DNA of 64,000 nt from Pseudomonadota bacterium (GCA_020161655.1 JAIUPC010000006.1:295014-359013), one strand, 5' to 3'; positions 49,045-58,287 are shown, numbered from the stretch's first letter. Translations and numbers: made by a program. Notes: generated from the sequence alone by a model not told the origin.

Positions 49045-49356
49045 TCAGACCTCGATCCAGACGTCGCCATCCACGATGCGGACGGGGAAGGTCTTCAGGT
49101 TGATGCAGGCGGGGGCGCGGGTGGCCTCGCCGTTTCTGTAATCGAACTGGGCGTTGTGTTTGGGGCATTCGACGATGCCGTCCATGACAAGGCCGTCGCA
49201 GAGATGGACATGCTCGTGGCTGCAGATGCCGTCCATGGCAAAGAACTCGTCCTCCGGGCTGCGGATGATGACGAAGGTCTCTTTGCCGTGATCGAAGCGG
49301 ATCAGGTCCTCGGTCTCGATATCGTCGGTCGCGCAGGCGCGTATCCATGCCGCCAT
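49045..49356 (-). CDS. Rieske [2Fe-2S] ferredoxin (MocE type)
   Basis: The 103-residue soluble protein carries both Rieske cluster motifs: CSHEHVHL (Cys-X-His) and CPKHNAQFD (Cys-X2-His). It has no membrane anchor and no catalytic oxygenase domain, so it is an electron carrier. The likely acceptor is the di-iron membrane hydroxylase encoded at the head of the same operon. No ferredoxin reductase gene is present in the window. It resembles MocE, the ferredoxin of rhizopine breakdown in R. leguminosarum. Confidence 0.92.
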   Translation of the reverse strand: MAAWIRACATDDIETEDLIRFDHGKETFVIIRSPEDEFFAMDGICSHEHVHLCDGLVMDGIVECPKHNAQFDYRNGEATRAPACINLKTFPVRIVDGDVWIEV

Positions 49357-49457
49357 GGGTCTTGTCCTTTACTGGTGATGGGGTGACCGGGTCGGGGAGG
49401 ACCGGCCCGGCCGTCCTCAGGCGCCCGGCGGGAGCGGCCGGGTGCCTCGGGGTCCTG

Positions 49458-50264
49458 TCATTCGGCCGCCTCGCCGTGGCTGGCCATGTGGCTTTCGATC
49501 TCGGCTTCCAAGGACGCCATCGAGGCGCCGCCAGCCATGAGGTCGGTGATCTCCTCGCGGGACTTCTCGCCCTTGCGGAAATCGGCGGCGACCGCGCCGC
49601 GGATCAGGACCGCGAAATGGTCGCCCACGGCCATCGCATGCATCACCTGATGGGTAATGAAGACAACGGCGAGGCCGCGCCGCTTCGCCTCGTTGACGAT
49701 CCGAAGCACATGGGTCGCCTGCTTGACGCCCAGCGCGGCGGTGGGTTCGTCAAGGATCAGCACCCGCGCGCCGAAGTGGACGGCACGGGCGATGGCGAGC
49801 GATTGCCGCTCCCCACCCGACAAACCGCCGACCAGCCGGTCGCCGTCGTCGATCCTCGTGATGCCGAAGTCGCGCACGGCCTTGACGGCAATCGCGTTGG
49901 CTTTTCGGCGGTCATAGACCCTGAATGGCCCCCAGCCCTTCGTCGGCTCAACGCCCACGAAAAAGCAGCGGCCGATGGACATCAGGGGAAAGGTCCCGCC
50001 GAACTGGTGCACCGTGGCGATGCCCTTGTCCGCTGCCGCGCGCGGGCTCGGGAAGCTGACCGCCGCGCCGTCCATCTCGATGCTGCCGGAACTTGGCTGG
50101 TGGACACCCGACAGGATCCGGATCAGCGTTGACTTCCCCGCCCCGTTGTCGCCGAGAAGGCAAAGCACCTCCCCCGCCCTCACCTCAAGCGTGATGTCGT
50201 GGAGCACGTCGATGGGGCCAAAGCTCTTGTTCACGCCGCGAAGGGCCAGGATCGGCACGCTCAT
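49458..50264 (-). CDS. Single-domain sugar ABC transporter ATPase
   Basis: I start at ATG 50264, overlapping the permease stop as ATGA. The 268-residue protein has one nucleotide-binding domain: Walker [14 protein letters not shown] (about residue 39), signature LSGGERQSLAIARA and [10 protein letters not shown]. Unlike GguA it has no second domain, so it must act as a homodimer, as in the FrcA type of rhizobial fructose importer. The Q-loop region reads TVHQFGGTFPLMS. It serves the permease and binding protein encoded just upstream. Confidence 0.92.
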   Translation of the reverse strand: MSVPILALRGVNKSFGPIDVLHDITLEVRAGEVLCLLGDNGAGKSTLIRILSGVHQPSSGSIEMDGAAVSFPSPRAAADKGIATVHQFGGTFPLMSIGRCFFVGVEPTKGWGPFRVYDRRKANAIAVKAVRDFGITRIDDGDRLVGGLSGGERQSLAIARAVHFGARVLILDEPTAALGVKQATHVLRIVNEAKRRGLAVVFITHQVMHAMAVGDHFAVLIRGAVAADFRKGEKSREEITDLMAGGASMASLEAEIESHMASHGEAAE

Positions 50265-51265
50265 GCCTTGGCCTCCTTCTTCGGCGCGTAGGAAAGCGCC
50301 ATCTTGCGGAAGGTGTTGTTCATCAGGACGGCGCCGAGGAGCAGCACCCCGATGACGAGGTTCGACCAGGTCTGGTCGAAGCTGGTGTAGTAGATGCCTT
50401 GCGTCACCACGGCGAAGGTGATGGTGCCGAAGAAGATGCCGATCACCGACCCGAAGCCCCCGGTCAGAAGGACGCCGCCCACCACGACCGCGATGATGGT
50501 GTTGAAGATCAGCGTCAGCTGCGGCGTCGCCTGCACCGACTGGAAGAGGATCGCCTGGCTCATCCCCACAAATGAGGCGCAGACCGAGGACAGCACGAAT
50601 AGGAGGATCGTCATCCGCGCCGTGGGAATACCGGCATTCCGCGCGCTCTCCTTGTCGCCGCCCATGGCGAAGATCCAGTTCCCGAAGGGCGAAAGGTGCA
50701 TGAAGAAGTAGAAGGCAGCGGTAATGGCAATCCACCACAGGATCAGCACCTGAAAGCCCGCGCCGAAATACATGCCGAACATGGTCTTGACCATCTCGGG
50801 CGCCTTGATGGCGATCGAGGTGGTCCCGGTCAGCACGACCGTCGCGCCAAGAAGGATGCCCGATACGGCGAAAAGCGTGCCAAGCGTGACGATGAAGGAT
50901 GGCACCCCTGTCTTCAGCACCAGATAGCCGTTCACCAGCCCGACGATCGCGCCGAAAGCCAAGGCCGCCAGCATTCCCAGAATGATCGGCTGTTCGTAAT
51001 ACCCCGACACCAGCGCGGTGATGAGCGCCCCCGCCGTGATCGTGGCGCCGACCGAGATGTCCAACTCGCCTGCGATCATCAGAAGCCCGACCGGGATGGC
51101 GACGATGCCCAGCGTCGCCGAGCGGCTGAGCCAGCTTCCGACGCTTGACGGATAAAGAAACTCGATCCCGCCGACGATGGCGAAGAAGACGGTGACGCCG
51201 ATCAGGCCGATCAGGGCCCCGGCCTCGGGCCTGCGCAAGAGATTACCTGGGAATGGCGTTGTCAC
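50261..51265 (-). CDS. Sugar ABC transporter permease (RbsC/FrcC type)
   Basis: The 334-residue membrane protein most likely starts at GTG 51265, because the ribosome site AGGAGA lies six bases before it; the ATG five codons upstream contains that site. Family segments are GELDISVGATITAGALI, PSFIVTLGTLFAVSG and ILFQSVQATPQL. It has eight to ten helices. It is the membrane part of the second carbohydrate importer in the window and has a 70-base gap with a hairpin before it. Confidence 0.9.
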   Translation of the reverse strand: MTTPFPGNLLRRPEAGALIGLIGVTVFFAIVGGIEFLYPSSVGSWLSRSATLGIVAIPVGLLMIAGELDISVGATITAGALITALVSGYYEQPIILGMLAALAFGAIVGLVNGYLVLKTGVPSFIVTLGTLFAVSGILLGATVVLTGTTSIAIKAPEMVKTMFGMYFGAGFQVLILWWIAITAAFYFFMHLSPFGNWIFAMGGDKESARNAGIPTARMTILLFVLSSVCASFVGMSQAILFQSVQATPQLTLIFNTIIAVVVGGVLLTGGFGSVIGIFFGTITFAVVTQGIYYTSFDQTWSNLVIGVLLLGAVLMNNTFRKMALSYAPKKEAKA

Positions 51266-51297
51266 GGGGACTCTCCTCATGGGGCGGCGGGGATGGG

Positions 51298-51319
51298 CCC
51301 GCCGCAGGATGGCGGCGGG
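51298..51319 (-). other. Intercistronic stem-loop between the binding-protein and permease genes
   Basis: CCCGCCGC (51298-51305) and GCGGCGGG (51312-51319) form an 8-pair stem with the loop AGGATG in the gap after the binding-protein stop. This is the third binding-protein gene in the window with such a hairpin behind it. Confidence 0.58.
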
Positions 51320-51335
51320 TCCTGGGGTCAAGCTA

Positions 51336-52301
51336 TCAGCGCGCGCCGATCTTGACGCCGGCGATGGTGGCATCGACATTGGCGGCGTCGATGATGCCCG
51401 GCCCGGTCAGGACCGGGGCGGTCGGCAGATCGGTGCCGAAGTCGATGTTGGAGGCCAAGAGCGTCACCGCCAGAAGCGCCTGAAGGTAGGGCTGCTGGTC
51501 GATGGCGAAGGCCTGCTGGCCGCCCTTGATCCGGTCAAGCGTCGCTTCGTTGAAATCAAAAGAGCCAAGCTTGACGGTGCCGGTCTTGCCCGCCTGTTCG
51601 ATGCCCACGGCAGCGGCATCGGCTTCGCCCGCGCCGATGGTCAGCGCGCCGTCCACATCGGCATTCTGCGAAAGATAGGCCTTCACCGCCTCGGCGATGG
51701 CCGCCGGATCGCCGAAGGAAGTCGAGGGCAGCGGCAGTTGCTCGGCTGTCGCCCCGGCTTCGGTCATGGCGTCGATCATGCCCTTGCAGCGCGCCTCGAT
51801 GTTGGCGGTGCCGGGCAGGGTGTTGACGCAGACGCCCTTCTTGGCGCCAAGCTTGACGAGTTGCGCACCACCCGCGCGGCCGGCGATGTATTCGTCTGAT
51901 CCGACGTAGTTCAACGCCCCGAGTTCCTTCGCCTTGTCGATCGTGCCGGCGTTGAAGAGGATGACCTTGATGCCCTTGGCGACGGCTTCCTGAATGGCCG
52001 GGTCCTGGCTTTCATAGACCCAGTCCGGCACCGCGATACCCTGCGGGTTCTGGCTGATCGCCACGCGGATGATGTCCGCCGCATCCGCCGCGAAGTTGTC
52101 GTAGCTTTGCATCCTCAGGTACTCGACCTTGCCGCCATTGGCCTCGACCACAAGGCGCGCATCATCTACGCCCTTCTTGATCTTGTTCCAGAACTGGTCC
52201 GAGTTCATGCCGCCGATGATGGCGATTTCGGCGGCAAGGGCGCTGGTCGCCATCATCGCCACAGCCGCCACCCCGGTCAGGATCGTTTTCGCGAATTTCA
52301 T
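51336..52301 (-). CDS. Periplasmic sugar-binding protein (RbsB type)
   Basis: The 321-residue protein starts at MKFAKTILTGV with a signal peptide ending in MMATSALAA before EIAIIGG. It has a type-1 periplasmic binding fold with MNSDQFWNKIKKGVDDARL and NYVGSDEYIAGRAGG. These resemble binding proteins for ribose, inositol or rhizopine. It is the sensor of the importer whose ATPase and permease follow. The true ligand is unknown; the rest of the operon suggests a methylated or alkyl-substituted polyol. Confidence 0.92.
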   Translation of the reverse strand: MKFAKTILTGVAAVAMMATSALAAEIAIIGGMNSDQFWNKIKKGVDDARLVVEANGGKVEYLRMQSYDNFAADAADIIRVAISQNPQGIAVPDWVYESQDPAIQEAVAKGIKVILFNAGTIDKAKELGALNYVGSDEYIAGRAGGAQLVKLGAKKGVCVNTLPGTANIEARCKGMIDAMTEAGATAEQLPLPSTSFGDPAAIAEAVKAYLSQNADVDGALTIGAGEADAAAVGIEQAGKTGTVKLGSFDFNEATLDRIKGGQQAFAIDQQPYLQALLAVTLLASNIDFGTDLPTAPVLTGPGIIDAANVDATIAGVKIGAR

Positions 52302-52389
52302 CTTCTTTCCTCCTCTGCGTTTGTTATTGCGAACCGGGGTCGCGCCCGTGCCCGCTCTCCCTTCCGTCCCGGTTTCCATTCCGGGTTCT

Positions 52390-53415
52390 TCAAAGCTCTG
52401 TCGTCTGGCCTTGCGCCTTGTTCATCCGCGCCTTCTTCTTCTGAAAGCGGGCGTTCATCAGCGCGTCACCCTCGCGGGTGCCGTCGTGCCAGGTGCCCAG
52501 CCATTTATCCAAGGGGATGAGGCCGTCGCCGCCGTAGTTCACCTCGAAATACTTGTGGTGGAGGTAGTGGGCATAGGCATGGCTATCCATTGCCTTGTCC
52601 TCGGTCAGCTCCAGTTTGTCGAAGCCGATATGGCCGTTCACCGCCCCGAAACCGGCGATATGCAGCTGGAACAGAGCCACGATCGGGTTCGACGGGAGGA
52701 TCAGGTGCCAGAAGGCGACGCCGTGGTAGAGGAACCCTTCCAAGGGGTGCATCGACAGCGACGACCAGGGCGAGGGGTTCACCGAATTGTGGTGGACCGA
52801 ATGCACCCATTTATAAAGCAAGGGCGTGTGGATCAGCCGGTGGATGGCGAAGAAGTGCACCTCGTGCAGCATCGGCGCGAAGAAGACGAGGAGGGCGAGG
52901 TGGACCGGGTGATCGGCCCAGGTAAGCCACGGCACCCAGCCGTTGGCAAAGACCCAGAGGAACAGCACCTCGACCAGCGTCCAGAGCGGGATGGTGACGA
53001 AGAACGACCTGAGGAAGTTGTCGATGTTCTGGCTCTTGAACCAGAACACGTCCGAAGGCTGTTCGGCCGGGAACTTTGCGTTGTACTTGAAGCGTGTGCC
53101 TTGCTTGCGCTTGACATAGTAGAAAAGCTCGACCGAGCCATAAAGCACGAAGATCGCCGCCGCGTTGACGGCGTAAAGCCAAAGCGCCCAGCCCCAGCCG
53201 AGCGTCTTCGTCACCTCAGGCTCGGGGATGATGAAGTACCAATAGGCCAGCGCCGTCGCCATGTGGAAGGCATTCCACGGCCAGATGTATTCCGGTAGCC
53301 ATTTCAGCACGGCCATGATCTTCGGCGGCCATGCCCAGTAGGGCGGGATCACTAGCCTTCCGTTCGGCGACCAGTCGCCCTTCTTGTTGCGCGTGCCGTA
53401 TTTCAGGTCGTCCAT
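52390..53415 (-). CDS. Membrane di-iron fatty acid hydroxylase/sterol desaturase family protein (MocD-like role)
   Basis: The 341-residue protein starts at ATG 53415 behind GGAGGG. It has four or more membrane helices and the three histidine clusters of the family: HEVHFFAIHRLIH (about residue 190), HSVHHNSVNP and HYLHHKYF. These bind a di-iron centre that activates oxygen. It heads an operon with a sugar importer and a Rieske ferredoxin, so the substrate is probably an imported small molecule and not a lipid. A comparable oxygenase-ferredoxin pair acts in the demethylation of rhizopine in R. leguminosarum (mocD/mocE). Lipid hydroxylation remains an alternative. Confidence 0.9.
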   Translation of the reverse strand: MDDLKYGTRNKKGDWSPNGRLVIPPYWAWPPKIMAVLKWLPEYIWPWNAFHMATALAYWYFIIPEPEVTKTLGWGWALWLYAVNAAAIFVLYGSVELFYYVKRKQGTRFKYNAKFPAEQPSDVFWFKSQNIDNFLRSFFVTIPLWTLVEVLFLWVFANGWVPWLTWADHPVHLALLVFFAPMLHEVHFFAIHRLIHTPLLYKWVHSVHHNSVNPSPWSSLSMHPLEGFLYHGVAFWHLILPSNPIVALFQLHIAGFGAVNGHIGFDKLELTEDKAMDSHAYAHYLHHKYFEVNYGGDGLIPLDKWLGTWHDGTREGDALMNARFQKKKARMNKAQGQTTEL

Positions 53416-53665
53416 TCTTCCCTCCGCGATGCCACGCATCCGCCGGTTGCCGTGAGGGGATGACCCGGAAAAACCTGTCCCGCCGCCCGGCCAGTTGCCG
53501 GTCGTGCCGCGCGCCCTTCGGGGCCGCTTCATGGTTCAGGTCGTTTCCCTTGATGCGCCGACGGTCGTTACCGGATTCGGTCGCATTCCCCGTTGCCGCG
53601 ACAATGCGTCCTTGACATTAATCAAATCAAGGACTGATGATCTTCTTAACATCATATCGTTTCAT

Positions 53666-53695
53666 TCATATCATTCCTGACCACTAATGATATGA
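53666..53695. promoter_or_regulatory. Candidate operator of the LacI regulator
   Basis: TCATATCATT (53666-53675) and AATGATATGA (53686-53695) are perfect 10-base inverted arms with ten bases between. A partial copy, ATCATATCG, lies at 53651-53659. It sits in the 302-base divergent gap, 22 bases before the LacI gene start. The rest of the gap holds no gene and should include both promoters; the AT-rich segment starts near 53605. Confidence 0.68.
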
Positions 53696-53717
53696 GGCGT
53701 ATCAAGGTGGCGGGCAC

Positions 53718-54740
53718 ATGCGCAGACCGACGATCCACGATCTCGCTTCGGCCGCAGGCGTTTCCGTCGCCACGGTGAACCGCGTCCTCGCTGGGTCTGG
53801 CGCCGTCCGCGCGGCCACGCGCGAAAAGGTCAGCGCGGCGGCGGCGGCCATCGGCTTTTACGGCCTGGGCGCGATCCAGTCGCGCAATGCCGCCCAGCGC
53901 CCGAAGTACCGCTTCGGCGTGGTGCTCCTGCAACCCCACCGCCCCTTCTACAAGAACATCGCCGCCGCCCTGCGCACAGCCGCCGCCGACTTCGCCGAGG
54001 CTGAGATCGACCTCAGGATCGAGCATCTTGAAGACCTCTCACCGCAGAACACCGCCGACCGGGCGCAGGCCCTTGCCGCCGAATGTCAGGCCATCGGCAT
54101 CGTCTCTGCCGTCCATCCCATCGTGACCGATGCCCTCAGCCATATTCAGGCCAGGGGCGTGAATGTCTTCGCGCTCGTCGCGCCGCTCTCCACCACCGGC
54201 CACCTGCCCTATGTCGGCCTCGACAACTGGAAGCTTGGTCGCACCGGCGCCTGGGCCTTCGATCATCTCAGCCGCAACCACGGCAAGATCGGGCTGCTGC
54301 TCGGCAGCCCGCGCTACAGGAATCAGGAAATGTCGGAGGCCGGCTTGCGGTCATATCTCCGCGAGCATGCCCCCGATTTCACCTTGTTGGAGCCGCAATC
54401 GACCTTCGAATCCGCCGACGTGGCGCAGGACATCACCGAGAAACTGCTGGCCAGTCACCCTGACCTCGCCGGCCTTTACGTGAACGGCGGCGGCGTCACC
54501 GGGTCCATCGCCGCGATCAGGAATGCGGGCCGGTCGGGTGAGATCGTGGTCGTCGGCCACGACCTGACCACCGTTACCCGTGGCGCGCTTCTTGATGGCA
54601 CCATGGCCCTCGTCCTGTCACACCCCCTCGACCGGCTGGCGCGCGAGACCATTGCCGGGATGCTGCACGCCTGCACTGCCACAGGCGAGAACCTGACCAG
54701 AATCGTGCCGTTCGAGGTCTACACAAGGGAAAACATCTGA
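53718..54740 (+). CDS. LacI family transcriptional regulator
   Basis: The 340-residue protein begins with the LacI helix-turn-helix PTIHDLASAAGVSVATVNRVL and the hinge, then a type-1 binding-protein effector domain (about 65-340). The effector domain resembles those that bind ribose- or inositol-like sugars. It diverges from the hydroxylase/ABC operon, and a symmetric 30-base site lies just before it, so control of that operon is likely. Confidence 0.92.
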   Translation: MRRPTIHDLASAAGVSVATVNRVLAGSGAVRAATREKVSAAAAAIGFYGLGAIQSRNAAQRPKYRFGVVLLQPHRPFYKNIAAALRTAAADFAEAEIDLRIEHLEDLSPQNTADRAQALAAECQAIGIVSAVHPIVTDALSHIQARGVNVFALVAPLSTTGHLPYVGLDNWKLGRTGAWAFDHLSRNHGKIGLLLGSPRYRNQEMSEAGLRSYLREHAPDFTLLEPQSTFESADVAQDITEKLLASHPDLAGLYVNGGGVTGSIAAIRNAGRSGEIVVVGHDLTTVTRGALLDGTMALVLSHPLDRLARETIAGMLHACTATGENLTRIVPFEVYTRENI

Positions 54741-54827
54741 AGCCCATGCTTTTTCGGAAAGGCCCGCGCAAAAAGCCGCTGTCTTTTCTCCAGCGCATAG
54801 TAAGGTTGCCTCAAGGGAAGTGCAGCC

Positions 54828-57800
54828 GTGGCATCCGCCCGAGGGCTGCCCGGGAAAGGCTCTGACGTGAGCTTGCGCGCTTGGCTCGAAGGACTTGGGC
54901 TTGCCGACTATGTCGCGGCCTTCGACGCCAACCACATCGACGAACGCATCCTGCCGACCCTGACCAAGGACGATCTTCTCGACCTTGGCATCGCCTCTCT
55001 CGGCCACCGGAAAATCCTTATGGCCGCGATCGAGGGGCTTCAGTCACCTGCTGCGCCCCCGCCGCCAAAGTCCGAAGGTGAACGACGCCCCGTCACCGTG
55101 CTTTTCGCCGACCTCACCGGCTACACCGCGCTCAGCCGGACGCTCGACCCCGAAACGCTGCATGGCGTGATCGAGACCTATTTCGCCTTCGCCGACCGGA
55201 TCATCGAGGAATACGGCGGCTATATCGACAAGCATGTCGGCGACAGCGTAATGGCGGTCTTTGGCGCGCCGGTTGCCCATGGCAATGATGTCGAACGCGC
55301 CGCCCGCGCGAGCCTTGACATCGTGAACGGCCTCGGCGGCCTTGCCCTGCCGGGCGGCCTGACGATCTCGGCCCATGCCGGGCTGGCCTATGGCGAGGCG
55401 GTCGCGGCGCAAACGGGAAGCGCCGCCCATGCCGCCTATACCGTGACCGGCGATGTGGTGAACCTCGCCGCCCGCTTGACCGGCCTTGCAAAGGCGGGTC
55501 AGGTCGCGGTGTCGGATACCGCGCAAAGCCATCTCGCCGCGCTCTTCCGCCTGACCTCCGCCGGTGAGGCCGAAGTGAAGGGGCTGGCCGCGCCCGTCGC
55601 CTACTGGCTTCTCGATGGCATGTCGCCGCGCGAACCCGCCGCCGCGCCCAATTTCGCCGGGCGGCACGCGGAACTCCTGCAGCTTCGCGCCATCGCGCAA
55701 TCGGTTCTCGCTGGCGGCCCCGCCACACATGCCCATCTGCGCGGCGAGGCGGGCATCGGCAAATCGCGCCTGACGGAAGAGGTTGTCGGCTGGGCACGTG
55801 ACGCTGGATTCGACGTTGTTTCAGCCGGATTTCTCGATTTCGGCGTGGAACAGGGTCGTGACGCGACCCAGCGCCTCGCGCAGGCGCTTTACCGGCCAAA
55901 CGACTTCCCTGAAGGGCCGCACCTTCACGTCCACGCCCGCGACCTTCTTGGCACCGTGACCGCGCCTGAGGATGCAGCCCTTCTGACCACGCTCGACCCC
56001 GCCGCCCGCCTTGCCGGTCAGGCGGAGGCGCTGGCCGAGATGTTGACGGCGCGGGGGGCGGAGAAACCCCTGCTCGTGGTCATTGAGGACATGCATTGGG
56101 CCGGCCCGCAGCGAAGCGAGATGATCGCGGCGATGATCCGCGGCGCAAAATCCGCGCGCTGCCTTTTCCTGACCACTTCGCGCCCCGAAAACGATCCCGC
56201 CTCCACTGGCTTTCCGCCCGTCCTCGCCCCCGCCGCGACGCTTGAGATCGGCCCCCTTCGGCTGGCCGAGGCGCGGGCGATGGCGGAAGGGCTGGCCGAG
56301 GTCGATGCTGGCCTTGTCGATGAGCTTGTTGCCCGAAGCGGCGGCCACCCCCTCTTCCTTGAGCATCTCCTCCGCTACTCGACCGAGGAGAATGCCGAAC
56401 AGGTCCCGGATTCGGTGCGCAACGTCGTCCTTGCCGGGGTCGACGGCCTGGATGCGATTGCCCGGCGCGTCTTGCAGGCCGCCGCCATCCTTGGCCAGCG
56501 CGGCTCGACCGAGGCACTTGCCGCTGTGGCCGGCAGTCAGTACGACCCCGCCGCCATCCGCAACCGCTACATCGTGCCCGTCGATGCGGGCGAATACCGC
56601 TTCACCCACGCGCTCGTCCGGGATGCGATCTACGATACGCTTCTTGGCCCGGTCCGGCGCAACCTCCACGCCCGCGCCGCCACCTTTTTCGCCGGGCGCG
56701 ACCTGCCGCTTCACGCCCGCCATCTGGCCCTCGCCGGCGATCCGGGTGCCGCTGAGGCCTACCGCGCCGCCGCCGCCCAGGCCATCGACACGGCGGCCTT
56801 CGACCTCGCGGTGGAACTGGCGGCAGCGGGGCTGACATTGCCTGCACCGCCTGCTACCACATCGGACCTCGCGCTCTTGCAGGGCAGGGCGCTCTTTTCC
56901 CTTGGTCAGACACAGGATGCGATTGATGCCTTCGAACGGGCAGTCGAAGCCGCCGGAGACAGTGTCAGCCGCGCCAGGGCGGAAATCGCGCTCGCCAGCG
57001 CGTTGCGTGTAGTGGAGCGGTCGGACGACGCCTTTCGGCTTCTGGCTGTGGCAGAGGCGCAGCTGGAAAAAACCGAAGCCTGGAGCGATCTCGCCGATCT
57101 CTGGAGCCTGCGCGGCAACCTGCATTTCCCAAGGGCCGAGATTGCCGAATGCCGCGCGGCGCATGAACAGGCTCTGGTTTTCGCCGAAAAGTCCGGCTCG
57201 GTCGATCATATCGCCCGCGCGCTTGGCGGGATCGGCGATGCTGCCTATGCCGCCGGGACGCTGCACCGCGCCATCTGGGCCTTCGACCGCTGTGTCGAGC
57301 TGGCTGAAAAGCACGGACGCCTCGCCATCGTCGCCGCGAACCGCAACATGAGGGCCATCTCGCGGATCTTCGCCGGCCCTGTCGCCGGGTTGGAACAGGA
57401 AGCCGAGGCCGCCATCGCCGCTGCCCGCCGCATCGGCCATGCCCGCGCCGAGGTCATCGCCTGCCACGCCGCCATGTGCCTGAGGCTCTTCAACGGCAAG
57501 CCCGGCGAAGCCCTGCCCTATTTCGACCGCGCGCAGACCCTCTCCGAACGCATCGGCGCCCGGCGCTTCATCTCTGAGAACCTCGCCTTCCTCGGCGAAG
57601 CGCTGCGTCAGCAGGGCAAGACCGGTGAGGCGCGCGACCGGCTTGAGGCGGCACTGACTCTCTCGCGCGAGACGGGCCTTCGCTACATCGGCCCGCTGGT
57701 GCTCGGCTATCTTGCACGGGTCTGCTCCGATGATCCCGCCCGCCGCCGCGCGCTGATCGAGGAGGGGGCCGCGCTCATCGCCGACGACAGGCTTGCCCAC

Positions 57801-58073
57801 AACGTCCTCTTCTTCGGAATGAATGCCATCGAGTGCAACCTTGAGGACGGCGATCTTGCCGCCGCCCGCCACCATGCTGCGACGCTCGAAGCCGGTTTCC
57901 GCGAAGATCCCCTGCCCTTCGTCGACTTCCTGGTATCACGCGCGCGGGCAATCATCCGGCAGCGGGAGGGTGAGGATGCGGCCGACGCGCTGAGACAGGC
58001 TGCCGACCTTGGCCGCAAGCTTGGCTACCTGGCGCTCCTGCCGGAACTCGAAGTCGCGACCGGCGCGACCTGA
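54828..58073 (+). CDS. SAM domain-class III nucleotide cyclase-AAA ATPase-TPR signalling protein
   Basis: The start is GTG 54828 after AAGGGAAG. The 1081-residue protein holds, in order, a SAM domain (about 10-65, WLEGLGLADYVAAFDANHI), a class III cyclase domain (about 85-260), a STAND/AAA-type ATPase (Walker A GEAGIGKSRL near 306) and helical TPR repeats to the end. The cyclase keeps the metal aspartates (FADLTGYT and GDSVMAVFG) and the transition-state Asn and Arg (VTGDVVNLAARL), so it may be active. Substrate residues cannot be settled by eye. The TPR array and ATPase suggest ligand-driven assembly. It does not obviously belong to the following three genes. Confidence 0.88.
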   Translation: MASARGLPGKGSDVSLRAWLEGLGLADYVAAFDANHIDERILPTLTKDDLLDLGIASLGHRKILMAAIEGLQSPAAPPPPKSEGERRPVTVLFADLTGYTALSRTLDPETLHGVIETYFAFADRIIEEYGGYIDKHVGDSVMAVFGAPVAHGNDVERAARASLDIVNGLGGLALPGGLTISAHAGLAYGEAVAAQTGSAAHAAYTVTGDVVNLAARLTGLAKAGQVAVSDTAQSHLAALFRLTSAGEAEVKGLAAPVAYWLLDGMSPREPAAAPNFAGRHAELLQLRAIAQSVLAGGPATHAHLRGEAGIGKSRLTEEVVGWARDAGFDVVSAGFLDFGVEQGRDATQRLAQALYRPNDFPEGPHLHVHARDLLGTVTAPEDAALLTTLDPAARLAGQAEALAEMLTARGAEKPLLVVIEDMHWAGPQRSEMIAAMIRGAKSARCLFLTTSRPENDPASTGFPPVLAPAATLEIGPLRLAEARAMAEGLAEVDAGLVDELVARSGGHPLFLEHLLRYSTEENAEQVPDSVRNVVLAGVDGLDAIARRVLQAAAILGQRGSTEALAAVAGSQYDPAAIRNRYIVPVDAGEYRFTHALVRDAIYDTLLGPVRRNLHARAATFFAGRDLPLHARHLALAGDPGAAEAYRAAAAQAIDTAAFDLAVELAAAGLTLPAPPATTSDLALLQGRALFSLGQTQDAIDAFERAVEAAGDSVSRARAEIALASALRVVERSDDAFRLLAVAEAQLEKTEAWSDLADLWSLRGNLHFPRAEIAECRAAHEQALVFAEKSGSVDHIARALGGIGDAAYAAGTLHRAIWAFDRCVELAEKHGRLAIVAANRNMRAISRIFAGPVAGLEQEAEAAIAAARRIGHARAEVIACHAAMCLRLFNGKPGEALPYFDRAQTLSERIGARRFISENLAFLGEALRQQGKTGEARDRLEAALTLSRETGLRYIGPLVLGYLARVCSDDPARRRALIEEGAALIADDRLAHNVLFFGMNAIECNLEDGDLAAARHHAATLEAGFREDPLPFVDFLVSRARAIIRQREGEDAADALRQAADLGRKLGYLALLPELEVATGAT

Positions 58074-58113
58074 CTGCTGGCCACACATACGGCCAACCTT
58101 GCCGTGTCTCTAC

Positions 58114-58133
58114 CCCTGTGTTTCGCCACAGGG
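58114..58133 (+). terminator. Terminator-like hairpin after the cyclase gene
   Basis: CCCTGTG (58114-58120) and CACAGGG (58127-58133) pair over TTTCGC. It is about 40 bases after the stop codon and lacks a full T-run. Confidence 0.45.
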
Positions 58134-58287
58134 TTGAAGCTGCGCGCAAGAGACGGCGACGTTCACGGTTCGGTCGCAGCCACGGCGATTGACAGGTTCC
58201 GCCGGCTTGGACACGATGCCGCATTATTAAGCTCTCGCGGTCGAAACGCGCGCAACCGCTCTGCGCAATGTAGGAGACGAGACTACA

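Noticed and set aside
49370-49457. GC-rich stretch between the Rieske and ATPase genes as a hairpin
   Set aside because: The possible arms contain mismatches at every third or fourth position, so no stable stem is supported.
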